Assembly (NCBI GenBank): GCA_022570795.1
Contig: JAKUDP010000002.1
Span: 248,001 to 312,000, forward strand
Source of the DNA: Sphaerulina vaccinii
Lineage: Eukaryota; Ascomycota; Dothideomycetes; Mycosphaerellales; Mycosphaerellaceae
DNA length: 64,000 bases
Direction: 5' to 3'
The notes below the pieces were generated by a model. That model saw nothing but the letters and a program-made list of their open reading frames with translations, did no database searches and had not been told where the DNA came from. Made by a program: the position numbers and the translations under genes. Positions 49,841 to 60,452 of this stretch are shown piece by piece; within the stretch, counting starts at the first letter, position 1, and every line of letters begins with the position of its first letter.

Positions 49841-52800
49841 TTATGATAAATCAAATCCAGCTCCACTCCTCACAGCCGCCAGAAGCTTCTCCCTCAATAC
49901 CCCCTCAGTTCTATACATAGGCAATTTCAACAAATTAACACAAGTACTCGTAGTAGGATAGCGATTCTCATCGGCACCACTATCCCTGATACTGAAGAGA
50001 GGATTGAGGTGACTGAATCCTAGCAGCGGACCTCTTGGAGTGGATGTAACAAACTTGAGTACCTTTCTCCGATCGACGTCGTCCATTTGCTCAAAGACAC
50101 GCCAGAAGAGCTGGATGCTTGGATGTTCGAGACCGTCGGAGCCAATGACATATGTGCCTCCATACTGCGTGTTGCGCCGCAAGTCTGCTATGTCGATTTG
50201 TGCGCCGGAGCCGCCGATAAGTGTTTGAAGTTCACTCTGATTGAACATGCTGAGCCATGAAGGTTGAATCATGTCACTTAGACCTCGTAGGAAAGCTCTA
50301 GTTTGACGCTCTGCTTGGCGTTTGAGACGGTAGGCTGCAATGGCATTAATATAGGCGAGTCGGTTCTGATTCGTGACTGGGACGTTGGAGCCGTTGGGCA
50401 TGAGATCCACCTCTACGACCTTGGTCTTCGTGTCGCCTTCGGAGAAGTGGACTGTGATCGCATCGTTGATGGAGAAAGTCATGCCTAGATCTTCTGCGTT
50501 TTCTGCGTTCTTGACAGCAAGTAAGCCTCTGTAGAGGCCTTCGTCCAGTTCTCGGAGGTCGTTTATATTGGGGCGATAGTCGGAGTCTCCCTTGTCTGAG
50601 GTGGTAAGAGACCACTTCTTCAAGAAGAATCCAGCAAATGTGACGTCCACCAAGATAGCCTCGTACAAGCACTTCCCGATGATTCTCCCCAAAAACTCGT
50701 AGCGTCTGAATTCGTTGCGGAGTTGCTCTCGGCACTCTGGTGTGTTCTCAGCGTAGCCGAGAGATTCGGCTGTAAGCTTGATTTCCTCGAAGGCAGTAGG
50801 GTTTGGAAAGAGTAAATGCTGGTCGTTCTCTGTAAACCACTTCGTAGCTGTCGCTGGATCGGTTGACTGATCAAAGGCTTGGTTGATGACGCTCGTGAGA
50901 AACTCCTTGGTGACGCCTCCGCCATCGATTCCAGCTTCTGGCATATCCCATTGATCGACGAAGGTGATCTGAATAGGCTCCTTCAGATCTGCTCCAAGTT
51001 CATAGAACTGCTCAAAAGCGTCTTCGAACTCCTGCGTGCGCTTGATCTTCGCGTGATGTCGTGAGAGCATGTCCTGAGGAGAGCGACCACTAGCATGAGG
51101 CTGGAACATCATGTTCTGCCTCCACAGGTCTGGATCTACAGTGCCGAGACGGCGCTTTGTCTGATCCATGTAGACGAACTGCCGGAATGTCTCCACTCTG
51201 GTGTGGAATGGAATGATAAAAGGCATGTTCTGAAGTATTTCCAGCTTCGGCGCAACGGATTGGAGATACCGCTGCCTGCTCGCCTTTCTCTGTGCGCGAA
51301 GTCGACGATCATGGGCACGAGTAGCAGAAGCGCGACTCAGAGATCCAGCTCCGATTCCAGAGCTGTCGTATTCATCGTCGGATTCGTCGCTCTTGTCCTG
51401 ATCATCTTGCTCTTGAACCAGATGGCGTCGCTCTTCTTCCTCGACCACGCCTCCTATGAAGTGCGTCATATCGAAGCGATCTGTCATAAGCCAGTGGTCC
51501 TTTGGCAGAAACTTTCTTCGAGAGTCTCGTTCATACACAGCGCGTAGTATTGCAGTCACTAGCCCACGTAGATAGTCGAACGTGAGTCCAGGTAACCCAG
51601 CCACTGTCATAGGCTTGCTCTCCTCAATGGTAAGCAGTTCTGCGCTCGTAAACCGAGACGGAAACAGTGGTGGTGTTGGTGAAGCTTTCGAGTCCATAAG
51701 CTCGGCAGCATCATAGTACAGCGCAAAGCCTAGGTTCTTGCAGAAGGTGATCAGATCTGCGACGTCCTCGATTGGCACAGCGCTGTTACGCTTCTTGACA
51801 GGACTATTACCCATGAATTCCTCATCGTCCATTACCTTCAGGTCGAACGAAAACATCTCCAAGAAAACCAGTACTACGGTCCAATCGTCGCGTTCTGAGC
51901 GTGTGGGGCTTTTATTCTTCAGAAGTGATACAACTCCCCTGGAGTTGGACCTGATCTTGCTGAAGACTTGTCTCAACTTGGCAGCTTTCCAGAGGTACCT
52001 GGAAGGCGATGTGCCCACAAGTGTAGGACCAAGATGTATCCACAAGCGGATGTCGTCCGCGTGACGTGGAAAGCAGCGCAGTAGTGTAAGTGCATATCCG
52101 GCGAGAGCCTGAGCATCTCCAGATCCGGTCTCCTGATTGAGTCCATCCTCCTTGCCGGCAAGAAGATTCCGTATTGAGTTCTGATCGAGTAGTGAGCCCA
52201 CTCGCGTGTGCAGGAAGCCATTTAAGCGGTCAACGTCTCCTTTCCTGAGTAATTCGTCGTAGGCAAGATTCTCCATATTCAGAGGATGGCCTTCGAAGTC
52301 GACCTCATCTGCGAGGCCGCCTAGCAGCTGCGAAACTGCAGAGATGAAGGCCATACTGTCAGTCCTGGTGACACCGCTTCCCTGCTTTGCGAGATAGATC
52401 AGGTTGCCGAGAAGCCATACGCGAGCACGAATATGCTTCCCACCTTTTCTGCTACCACTTTCCTCTCGCGTTTTGATCATAGTTGCAGCAGCTTCTGATA
52501 GAATGTTGACATCCACGGCGTTCGATAACAGATCCAGCATTTCAATCTCCAGGGGATGCTCCAGAAGGACAACTACTCCAGTATACGCAGCTGTCTGTTT
52601 GAGAGGTGCCAGTAAAGCTGCTTGTAAAGGCTCAGTGGGCAGATGCTGGACTGTCGTCAGAGTCTCGTAGTACTCAGTTGCTGATTGCATATCGAAAGTT
52701 GACTGCCCGGCAGCGAAAGCTAGTATCCCCAGTATGGCCCTCCTGTCGATCTCGTCGTCCGGAGCACTCTTCGTTCGCAAGGCTGCTAAGCAAGCTCGGA

Positions 52801-53251
52801 GAAGCTTTGCGTATGCCGTAGGCCATGGTCCTCCTACACATGGTACTCTCTCACTAGTGGAAATCTGCCTTGCTCCATACCACGCCAATCGCTTAATATC
52901 GCCCGCCTGTCGTTGTGGCGCATAGAACAGCATCAGCCGCCGGAGCTGCTGAAGTGACTGATCTGCTGAGGTATATGGCTTCGTCGCCTTCTCTTCCTGT
53001 TCATCCCATACTGCTCTCCATATGTCGAATGTCCGCCTGCGCGCCTGATGCCCTCGAAAGACTCTCTGAATTCGTGATGATGCCTGGACTCGTTCTCGCT
53101 GCGCTGCTCGCTCGGCTCGGTCTTGTTGAGCAGAAGCTACCGCCGCTTGTGCACCACCTCCAGTGCCATTCTTAGCAAATGGATTCGTCCCTCGGCCAGA
53201 CAAGTTCACCTGAGGGCGGCGGCGAGCTGATCCAGTGAACGTCTGATACAT
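49841..53251 (-). CDS. HUL5: HECT E3 ubiquitin ligase, Hul5/UBE3B-C class
   Basis: 1,136 aa in one exon from ATG 53251. An IQ-like motif near the N-terminus (SRIQRVFRGHQARR) is typical of the class. The C-terminal ~370 residues form the HECT domain: FDQSTDPATATKWFTENDQH, RYEFLGRIIGKCLYEAILVD, and near the end PTTSTCVNLLKLPMY, with the thioester Cys. Length fits Hul5. Role: elongates ubiquitin chains (E4-like) on proteasome-bound and misfolded proteins. An acidic insert (SDESDDEYDSSG) lies mid-protein. Divergent from the MFS gene, 198 bases between the starts. Confidence 0.93.
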   Translation of the reverse strand: MYQTFTGSARRRPQVNLSGRGTNPFAKNGTGGGAQAAVASAQQDRAERAAQRERVQASSRIQRVFRGHQARRRTFDIWRAVWDEQEEKATKPYTSADQSLQQLRRLMLFYAPQRQAGDIKRLAWYGARQISTSERVPCVGGPWPTAYAKLLRACLAALRTKSAPDDEIDRRAILGILAFAAGQSTFDMQSATEYYETLTTVQHLPTEPLQAALLAPLKQTAAYTGVVVLLEHPLEIEMLDLLSNAVDVNILSEAAATMIKTREESGSRKGGKHIRARVWLLGNLIYLAKQGSGVTRTDSMAFISAVSQLLGGLADEVDFEGHPLNMENLAYDELLRKGDVDRLNGFLHTRVGSLLDQNSIRNLLAGKEDGLNQETGSGDAQALAGYALTLLRCFPRHADDIRLWIHLGPTLVGTSPSRYLWKAAKLRQVFSKIRSNSRGVVSLLKNKSPTRSERDDWTVVLVFLEMFSFDLKVMDDEEFMGNSPVKKRNSAVPIEDVADLITFCKNLGFALYYDAAELMDSKASPTPPLFPSRFTSAELLTIEESKPMTVAGLPGLTFDYLRGLVTAILRAVYERDSRRKFLPKDHWLMTDRFDMTHFIGGVVEEEERRHLVQEQDDQDKSDESDDEYDSSGIGAGSLSRASATRAHDRRLRAQRKASRQRYLQSVAPKLEILQNMPFIIPFHTRVETFRQFVYMDQTKRRLGTVDPDLWRQNMMFQPHASGRSPQDMLSRHHAKIKRTQEFEDAFEQFYELGADLKEPIQITFVDQWDMPEAGIDGGGVTKEFLTSVINQAFDQSTDPATATKWFTENDQHLLFPNPTAFEEIKLTAESLGYAENTPECREQLRNEFRRYEFLGRIIGKCLYEAILVDVTFAGFFLKKWSLTTSDKGDSDYRPNINDLRELDEGLYRGLLAVKNAENAEDLGMTFSINDAITVHFSEGDTKTKVVEVDLMPNGSNVPVTNQNRLAYINAIAAYRLKRQAERQTRAFLRGLSDMIQPSWLSMFNQSELQTLIGGSGAQIDIADLRRNTQYGGTYVIGSDGLEHPSIQLFWRVFEQMDDVDRRKVLKFVTSTPRGPLLGFSHLNPLFSIRDSGADENRYPTTSTCVNLLKLPMYRTEGVLREKLLAAVRSGAGFDLS

Positions 53252-53449
53252 GATCGCTCCGAGAAGGTGCTGTGCTGGTTTTCGAGGAGTAAGCTGCTCA
53301 TAGTAGCTTGGTTATCATCGGTCAATGGAAACAGGTGATCTCGTCATTGCCACTTTCCTAATCAGAGTTGACAGAACGGTGGAAGGTGGTAGATTGTTAT
53401 TCACTTGGCCCCCGCTTACCTCATACATGTTGCAGCCTGATCTGCAGAG

Positions 53450-55075
53450 ATGCCTGATACCTTATCGATACCATCACCTCCCCTTGCTCAAACAACAACG
53501 CCACCCGATGGCTCTCCAACAACACTCCGGCCGAGTCGAGGGATAGCAAGATTACACTATCATGATCATTTCCACGATGTAGTGATGGCACGAGACACTT
53601 ACATCGAGCTTGGCGACTGCAGCGACTGCAAGACCATGGCCACGACAGCAAGCTCCTCCAAGCCACCTGCAGCCACCCAGCCTTACTCTGACTCTCCACA
53701 AGCTCTCAAAGCCGGCGCGGGTCCTACAGAGACACAGCTCGAGATCACACCAACGAGAAGTCCTCTCCGTGACGAGATTGCCCAAGTACTCACGTATCGC
53801 GTCTACAAACGCCGCTTCTTCGGTCTCTTCCAGCTCGTGCTCCTGAACATCATAGTCAGTTGGGACTGGCTCACTTTCGCTGCAGTCTCAGACACTTCTG
53901 CTCAATTCTTCAATGTCAGCACAACAGCGATCAATTGGCTTTCTACCGGCTTTCTCTTTGCCTTTGTAGTCGCCGCACCAGCAACACTCTGGGTTCTCAA
54001 TCGCCATGGCCCCAAGACTTCAATTCTTGTGGCATCTGCCCTCGTACTCGTAGGAAACTGGATACGCTATGCTGGCTCTCGAGCCGGCCGCCACGGGAAC
54101 TATGGAGCAGTATTGTTCGGACAGATGTTGATCGGTCTGGCACAGCCATTCGTTCTTGCCGCGCCTACACGATACAGTGATATGTGGTTTTCCGACCAAG
54201 GACGAGTAGCAGCAACCGCTGTCGCGTCTCTTGCCAACCCCTTTGGCGGAGCACTAGGCCAACTGATCGGGCCTTTCTGGGCGATGGAGCCAAGTGCTGT
54301 CCCGAGTATGGTGCTCTACACGTCCATAATCTCGACTCTCGCGACGATCCCGGCGCTCTTCATCCCAGCTCGTCCACCTACACCTCCGTCTGCAGTCGGC
54401 GCAGCTACAAAACTCAACCTCCGGGCTGCGTTCCAAGAACTTCCCAGAAATGGATCATTCTTCCTGTTATTGCTACCTTTCAGCATCTACGTTGGTTTCT
54501 TCAACGCGACATCAAGTCTCATCAATCAGATCTTCGAACCCTATGGCTTCTCCGAGGACGACTCTGGAATCGCGGGAGCAATACTCATCGTTGTAGGACT
54601 TATCGCTTCCGCAATCGTTTCTCCACTTATTGATCGGACGAAAGCCTACCTCATCACTATCAAGATCCTCGTACCACTCATCGCGATATCCTACACAATC
54701 CTCATCTTCATGCCTGCAACTCGGACTATTGCTGGACCATACATCGTTTGCGCTCTGCTCGGCGCAACATCGTTCAGCTTGTTACCTACCGCTTTGGAAC
54801 TCTTGTCTATTGTCACCTTCCCAGTCTCACCTGAAGTCTCAAGCGTTATTGCCTGGACAGGAGGCCAAATTCTTGGCGCAATCTTTATCATCATCATGGA
54901 TGCTATGCGAGGTAGCTGGAAGAGCGAAGTTAAGGATAGCATGACACCTGCACTGATCTTCCAGGCTGTGGTGGCTTGGATAGCTGTGCCATTCCCACTA
55001 TTGTTAGGAGTGTGGAAGTTTCGCAAGATCATCATTGGAAATGAGACGGGAATGCAACCAGAGGGCGAATTGTGA
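53450..55075 (+). CDS. MFS transporter, SLC49 (FLVCR/DIRC2)-like
   Basis: 541 aa in one exon from ATG 53450. About 100 polar residues precede the first helix (LFQLVLLNIIVSWDWLTFA); later Met codons (53588, 53637) could also start it. About twelve TM helices are visible in two groups of six around a loop near 54380-54430. The organisation (RRFFGLF before TM1, SLANPFGGALGQLIGP in the middle) recalls SLC49-type carriers, whose animal members move heme or choline-like solutes. The fungal substrate is unknown. Confidence 0.82.
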   Translation: MPDTLSIPSPPLAQTTTPPDGSPTTLRPSRGIARLHYHDHFHDVVMARDTYIELGDCSDCKTMATTASSSKPPAATQPYSDSPQALKAGAGPTETQLEITPTRSPLRDEIAQVLTYRVYKRRFFGLFQLVLLNIIVSWDWLTFAAVSDTSAQFFNVSTTAINWLSTGFLFAFVVAAPATLWVLNRHGPKTSILVASALVLVGNWIRYAGSRAGRHGNYGAVLFGQMLIGLAQPFVLAAPTRYSDMWFSDQGRVAATAVASLANPFGGALGQLIGPFWAMEPSAVPSMVLYTSIISTLATIPALFIPARPPTPPSAVGAATKLNLRAAFQELPRNGSFFLLLLPFSIYVGFFNATSSLINQIFEPYGFSEDDSGIAGAILIVVGLIASAIVSPLIDRTKAYLITIKILVPLIAISYTILIFMPATRTIAGPYIVCALLGATSFSLLPTALELLSIVTFPVSPEVSSVIAWTGGQILGAIFIIIMDAMRGSWKSEVKDSMTPALIFQAVVAWIAVPFPLLLGVWKFRKIIIGNETGMQPEGEL

Positions 55076-55470
55076 AGGGCATAGTCAGCGAGAGCATTTC
55101 AATGAGTTAAACCAAGAACAGGGTCGCGTACACCTTTTCGACGCTGTCGTTTGGCTTCCAGCCAGTCACGCTATCTGCCAGGCATTCATCTTTAGGAGCT
55201 ACCGACATTGAACAAAGGAATCTTCACTTCTCCCAGATGCGGTCTCATGGCGTCAATCGACATGGGACCATAGTGTCTTCTGCAAGTGTCAAAAAGAACA
55301 AAAAAAAGGCAACTGTATTTCCAGCTGGCTTTGTACGCATGTTCGACCTCGTCCACATCCGGCAGAACACCATATCCTCGAGCTGTCTTTGTTCATATCT
55401 GCAGCCTTGAGCTCAAGGTGTCGCCGATCCTGAAACGAAAATCAAGTTCCCAACAATACAGCTGATCAAC
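55076..55470. other. intergenic
   Basis: 395 bases; an A-rich run (AAAAAAAGG) near 55300. Nothing recognised. Confidence 0.45.
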
Positions 55471-56547
55471 ATGGCTGCTAAGAAAACTTCAAGCGACGCA
55501 ACGCGTCGGCCTTCGGTCCTCACCAAAACGGTCAGCTTCGGCGAGGAACGAAATGGTGAAACCAGAACCACCAGACCTGGTACCTCTCCAACCACACCAA
55601 AGGGTAAGAGATACCCATCGACACCACCGCCTCACCCAAAGAAGATCGAGAAGGCCAAGGCAAGAAACAGTTCGATCACCGGAACTTCTGCCCTCGTAGT
55701 CAAGATCCGCAAGCTTGCAAATGGAAGCCTCTCCTTCACTGAGCCAGGTGGTCGAAAGTTCACCAACACCATTCCTCTCGACGACCAAGTTGTAGTCAAC
55801 ACCCCGACGATCTCGTCTCCTACTGGAGGCTTCAAGAATACGCCTTCCATCCTACATGGTGGGGTTGATTTCTGGAAGAACGGCAATTTCAAGTTCGCCA
55901 ACACTTCAGGTTGGAAGTGTGTGTCGAAACAAGATAAACCTTCTGGTCATGAGGAGGAGTGGATCTATATTGGCGAGGACTCTCCGCCTAATACGCCGAA
56001 AGGCAAGAAGTCCCCAGCATCACCTAAGAGTCCACCACCTGCGCCGAAGAAGACGCAGAAGTACATCGACTTCGGAGCTGGTGACGACGTCACCAACTGG
56101 GCCAAGATCTACGCTCAACAGCAAGGTCATTATTATCCACCTCCAGACCCTCGTCTCGATCCCGGCTTCAACCCTCACACTAGCAAGATTCTCAGCAAAG
56201 AAGCTCAGAAACTCCGTGATTTGAGTCATCCCACGGGTCCAAGACCTAAAGATCCTGTCGATTGGGAGGCTTATTACAACTTGGTTGGACACGACTATCC
56301 AAACCTTATGAAGGCGAATACTCTTGAGGAGGCTGCTGCTAAAGGTACATGGACGAAGGACAAGAAGGCTGCTGCTGTACCGACCAAGAAGGCGAAGAAG
56401 AATAAGAAGGCTAGGGAGAAGAAGGCTGTTATGAAGAAGAATTTGGGGAAGAGGCAGAAGTTGCCTTATGTTCCGAAGGAGGCTTTGGGTAAGCGGAGCA
56501 GGGTTACGCGGAGTAAGAAGGTGACGCAGTTCTTTGCGCTGCCTTAG
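55471..56547 (+). CDS. basic hypothetical protein, probably nuclear
   Basis: 358 aa in one exon from ATG 55471. Rich in Lys, Pro, Ser and Thr, with repeated TPKGK/SPTTPKGK blocks. The C-terminus is a strong basic cluster (VPTKKAKKNKKAREKKA) suited to nuclear or nucleolar targeting. The middle has aromatic patches (HYYPPPDPRLDPGFNPH; DPVDWEAYYNLVGHDYP). No domain was recognised; a DNA/RNA-associated role is only a guess from composition. Confidence 0.65.
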   Translation: MAAKKTSSDATRRPSVLTKTVSFGEERNGETRTTRPGTSPTTPKGKRYPSTPPPHPKKIEKAKARNSSITGTSALVVKIRKLANGSLSFTEPGGRKFTNTIPLDDQVVVNTPTISSPTGGFKNTPSILHGGVDFWKNGNFKFANTSGWKCVSKQDKPSGHEEEWIYIGEDSPPNTPKGKKSPASPKSPPPAPKKTQKYIDFGAGDDVTNWAKIYAQQQGHYYPPPDPRLDPGFNPHTSKILSKEAQKLRDLSHPTGPRPKDPVDWEAYYNLVGHDYPNLMKANTLEEAAAKGTWTKDKKAAAVPTKKAKKNKKAREKKAVMKKNLGKRQKLPYVPKEALGKRSRVTRSKKVTQFFALP

Positions 56548-56718
56548 GTTTGTGATGTGGAAGGGTTGTGCGGATTTCGGTGTCTACTTAATGTGGAACT
56601 TGTATGTCAGTTGTTGTTGATAGCCTAATGATCAATGTTCCTCGTCTAGCCGCTTCACCTTGCCAGTGAAGTCGACCATTCCATGCGCGAACCTCTTTCC
56701 GTCAAGCTGAAGTTAGTC

Positions 56719-56941
56719 AGGGCTAAGCGCCACTCGAAAAGATCGCTGCCGGGCTCTCTGCGAAGTCGCATTGTCTATGCTACTTCAAGCAGCCTTAGGC
56801 TGCTATTATATTCGACACTAGGAACGGAGAGGTTGCATCTGGAGACTGGCTTTATGTCTAATGTCTCTCGCAAGTAATGTACTCCACGCAACCCAGAGCG
56901 AAGACAGTGTGCACCGGCAACGACCAATTTCTTCGAGCCTT
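56719..56941 (+). mobile_element. MITE-like element, copy 3
   Basis: About 223 bp. Inner ends are CGCTGCCGGG (56744) and CCGGCAACG (56922), giving the same 179-bp core length as the other copies. Internal GGAACGGAGAGGTTG and CAGAGCGAAGACAGTG align with copy 2; the outer end TTCGAGCCTT is conserved. It lies in the 581-base gap (56548-57128) between the basic protein and the F-box gene; nothing else was seen there. Confidence 0.8.
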
Positions 56942-57128
56942 AGGCGCCTGGCAAGATGATACAAGCTTTCGTGCCTGAGATTTGGACCATAAATTTTACC
57001 CACCCACATTAAAATTATTCTTTGTTCTACAACTCAGACTGCACCGCCGAAATACGACAGATATTCAAGGATCACAAACCGCAACTACCCGAACTTCGAA
57101 GGACTCAGTCTCCCAGATAGCACGAGCG

Positions 57129-57992
57129 ATGGCAGCTTCGAACACCATAGTGGCCTCGCCAGCCGGAACAATTGTATTCGGCATTTGCGAGCTGAAGGAT
57201 ATAATCCTTGCCCACATTCCCTCTGTTGCTCTGACCAGACTTCAACTGACAACGAGTTCATGGGCCTCTGCGACGAAACGTATCTTCCTAGCTCGCAATC
57301 AAGACGAACTCAACAGCACCAACAAGGCTTTGGCATGTACTTCATCAAACGGATATCTTGTTCGCAGTCATGAAGGTGGGACGGTCAAGTGGGAAGAGGT
57401 ACCAGATCCACGTCGACCCACTCTGATTCTGCTAGGATTTGGTATCCGATCAGCTCACGTTGCGTTCTTCAATAACGCTATGCTGACGCAAGCATCTCAT
57501 GGTTCATTGGGTAGCAGGATTCTGAATCATCAACAGCCTCTGAAGTTCAAGAGTCGGAAAGTTGAGGAAGCCTTACTCGGGACTGCACAACAGAGCTGTG
57601 ATGAGATGTTCCTTACTGTGCCGCCCTGTCAGCGACTGCATTCATTTTGGCCACAGAACGAGCAACTATGCGACTGCCATCAATCATGGAGTTCATCCAC
57701 TCGCTGGGATCGTTACGGGAAAGGTTTCGTGCGTTGGTTTGAGGTTTCCGAAGGCGTCCGTGTCAAGCGTTTACGTAGTGTAATGCGCGAGCGATGCCCT
57801 CACAGCTGCGCTGGACTCACCATGCACGCTGCTCTACCAGAGACGGACTCACGAGGTCTGGTATTTTTGACGGAGGAGGCGCTGCCATATGTGTCGCTTC
57901 CGACTCACGTCAGAGAAGCAGTAAGGAGATACGATCGCGACTTTCCTGGCATCCGCAATGCTACTCAAAAATCCTCTCGAGACTTCTCGTGA
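57129..57992 (+). CDS. F-box-like protein
   Basis: 287 aa from ATG 57129 (MAASNTIVASPAG); the frame is open upstream but starts with TTG at 56982. The N-terminal VFGICELKDIILAHIPSVAL followed by LTRLQLTTSSWASA fits a degenerate F-box. The remainder (about 220 residues) matches no known repeat and has several Cys/His near the middle (CDCHQSW; RCPHSCAG). Would act as substrate adaptor of an SCF ligase if the F-box binds Skp1. Tandem with another F-box-type gene 147 bases downstream. Confidence 0.6.
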   Translation: MAASNTIVASPAGTIVFGICELKDIILAHIPSVALTRLQLTTSSWASATKRIFLARNQDELNSTNKALACTSSNGYLVRSHEGGTVKWEEVPDPRRPTLILLGFGIRSAHVAFFNNAMLTQASHGSLGSRILNHQQPLKFKSRKVEEALLGTAQQSCDEMFLTVPPCQRLHSFWPQNEQLCDCHQSWSSSTRWDRYGKGFVRWFEVSEGVRVKRLRSVMRERCPHSCAGLTMHAALPETDSRGLVFLTEEALPYVSLPTHVREAVRRYDRDFPGIRNATQKSSRDFS

Positions 57993-58139
57993 GAGGCTGG
58001 AAGATAGTCTGGAATGAGATTGTGCCAAGACTTCCGCCTGAAATCCACATCGTTCACTTTCTCCCACTTCTCTTCTCCAACATCTAACCACTACACCTTA
58101 CTTTCCAGAAAACCCCACCTTCCATCAGCACTCGCAACG

Positions 58140-58843
58140 ATGGGAAGCGCAATGACCTCAGCAATCGGCATTGCTGTCGCCGCCAGAACGCCGTTCCGCC
58201 TGTTTGACCTCCCAGACGAGCTCATTCTTCGAGTCCTTTCACATGCAGTCACCATCACTACCAGTTCAAATCCCATCCAGATCACATCGCCTGTGGATGA
58301 CGATATTCGTAACAAGGTTTGGAGCCGCAAGAACAAGAGTCCGAGAGATTTCGTGACAGTTCTCCCATCGAAATCCTGCTACTATCCAGGTCAATATCCT
58401 CCTATCACCCAGGTCTGCAGATTTCTGCGACAAGAAGGTCAGTGATTATGCAACTCTTCTCTGTGCTCGGCCTTCTGACAGATGAGACAGGCCTCAAGAC
58501 TTTCTACAGCCAGAACTTTTTCACTGCGCATTCCGGAGGCAACGAGATGTGGGCCATGTGTATGTGGCTCCGCGAAATTGGTCCACGAAATGCAGCCGCT
58601 ATCAGAAACCTATTCGTGGACTACGGCGATATCTCAAGGTATTGCATGTTCGATAATGAGATGGAGTTCCTAAGCTGCAGGCACAGGCTCCACGGCCCTC
58701 AGCTGGAACTTCACGTGCGGCGAGCAGAGGGGCTCGATGCAAGCAGCGAGAAGAGAATGGCCTGGTATCAGGTATCGTACGGAAAGCTCGGCAAGGGTCA
58801 GAAGATTGGAGAGGAGGAAGGAGACTGGTTCGTCCTGGGGTGA
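58140..58843 (+). CDS. F-box-like protein, two exons
   Basis: Exons 58140-58437 and 58491-58843 (53-nt intron, GTCAGT..ACAG); 216 aa. ATG 58140 (MGSAMTSAIGIAVAARTPF). F-box-like core FRLFDLPDELILRVLSHAV. Splicing gives CRFLRQEGLKTFYSQNFF, matching the usual CRxxRxEx..FYxxN segment of fungal F-box/2EXR-type proteins; unspliced, the frame stops at once. Function unknown beyond a likely adaptor role. Confidence 0.68.
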
Positions 58844-59530
58844 GGAACAGGTGCGTCTGGTCTGTCACAATACGTTAGCGGAGGTCGGATTTGGATATGT
58901 ACTGTACTCAGCGATGGGATCAGAGGCAGGAGTATGGTCTTCGCAGCATCGCTTAGGGCGTCGTTTTGCTCCACGCCACTCAACGTGAGCACAGCGCAGA
59001 ATAGCGACATTTCGCGGTAAAGGAGAGAGCAAGTTTCTTCGACCTTCTTCTCACAGATCTGCTATCCACTGTGCTACCTAGCTCGAAGACACTGCAAGGC
59101 TGACAAGATTGTCTGCTACGGAGAGGTGAAGCAGGATCAGGACCCTCCTTCAGCAATCGTGATACAACAAGATTTGTGTTATCGCCGCTCTCTCGTCGCC
59201 CACCGCTGCCGACTAAGCCTCTCGGAGCGCCGACAATCCAGTGTCCTCAAGCAGAAGCAAATCAGAGATGTTAGCTTGCTGATACTTCTCGCGCATGAGG
59301 AACAAGTGAAGCGAAGCCGGACTTTGCTGTAGCGCCGTTGCCATGCATTTCGCACTCCGCACGGGCTCATTTTCGTCACCACCGGTCTGCATTGCTCGAA
59401 ACTCTTCTTTACTTTCTTCTTCCTCGACCTCGACCTCGAAACATCCACTTTCAACTTCTCGTCGATTGACATCGCACCTTCACAGCGAGCTCGCGTTCCT
59501 ACACGCTCGCCACCCACGGCGCCTTAAAAC
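58844..59530. other. intergenic upstream of the Cys-rich protein
   Basis: 687 bases; CT-rich leader near 59400-59460. Nothing else recognised. Confidence 0.45.
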
Positions 59531-60234
59531 ATGGCAGGTTCAACCCGGGACCAGGCGACACAGACTCAGTGGTCCGTACTCGACAATTTGCCGCGACCGC
59601 CACTGCCAACGCAGACGGGGACGAGGTGTCAGCAATGCCCGCCGGGGTCGTATTGCACAGCTGCTGATAGAGGATATCCTTGGGCCGATGTCGCCTGTCG
59701 TGGCTGCGACGGTCACCTCAAGAAATACGTGCCTGGCTTGTGCACTGTCGCTGGAGTAGCTCTTCCAAAGGTGGCCGATGCGTACAGAAGTGAGCTGAAT
59801 CAAGTGACACCTGACGTAGGATCCTGATCTATGACCCTTCGCATCCTGGACTCGCTGACCCAGTTCTATTCTCCCAGGGCTTCAAGAAGATACTCGCGGC
59901 GCAGAAAGCTGCGATGCCAGCTCCACTTCCACACGCTCTTCCACCGCGGCCAGGCAAAAGAGAGGCTGCAGACGACGACGACGGTCACTCGAGTTCAAAG
60001 CGAGTCAAGTCTGGTGTGGTAAACGGCCTGAGTCTGCGAGATCATAAGCTCGTTGAAGCCAGTTCACTGCGGCCAAGCCTCAGCGCAAATCTACCCAAGG
60101 CGCGTCGCTTCAACCACACTGGTCCTCTGGCCACGCCTATGCAGAAGCTGAGAGCAAATCTAGAGCTCTGGGAGAACGAAGGTCCCATCACACCGGTGGC
60201 TTACGGAGAGACGATAGAAGAGAACAATGAGTAG
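59531..60234 (+). CDS. hypothetical Cys-rich protein
   Basis: Exons 59531-59815 and 59878-60234 (62-nt intron, GTAGGA..CCAG, phase 0); 213 aa. The N-terminal third has CQQCPPGSYC and CRGCDGHLKKYVPGLC, with CxxC pairs that look like a small zinc-binding fold rather than a secreted disulfide domain, since there is no signal peptide. The rest is basic/polar with a possible nuclear signal (SSSKRVK). No family recognised. The intron junction (TPD|GFKKIL) is supported by continuity of phase only. Confidence 0.6.
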
Positions 60235-60452
60235 CTCTGAAGTCGAGCTGAGGACCATGCCGCTTGAGTTGGGGACAGGGTCGTGAAACGAAGGTTGTAA
60301 TAGAATGGAGATGATCGAGCGTTTGTGTACTTGCAGTTTTGAGAAGTTTTGAATGTGACCACTCTTCTCCGCGCACTGAATAGTGACAATGGCACTCGAT
60401 TCCCAGCTGGGACGCAGAACATTTCCTTTTATGTTTCCGAGAATGATTCAAG

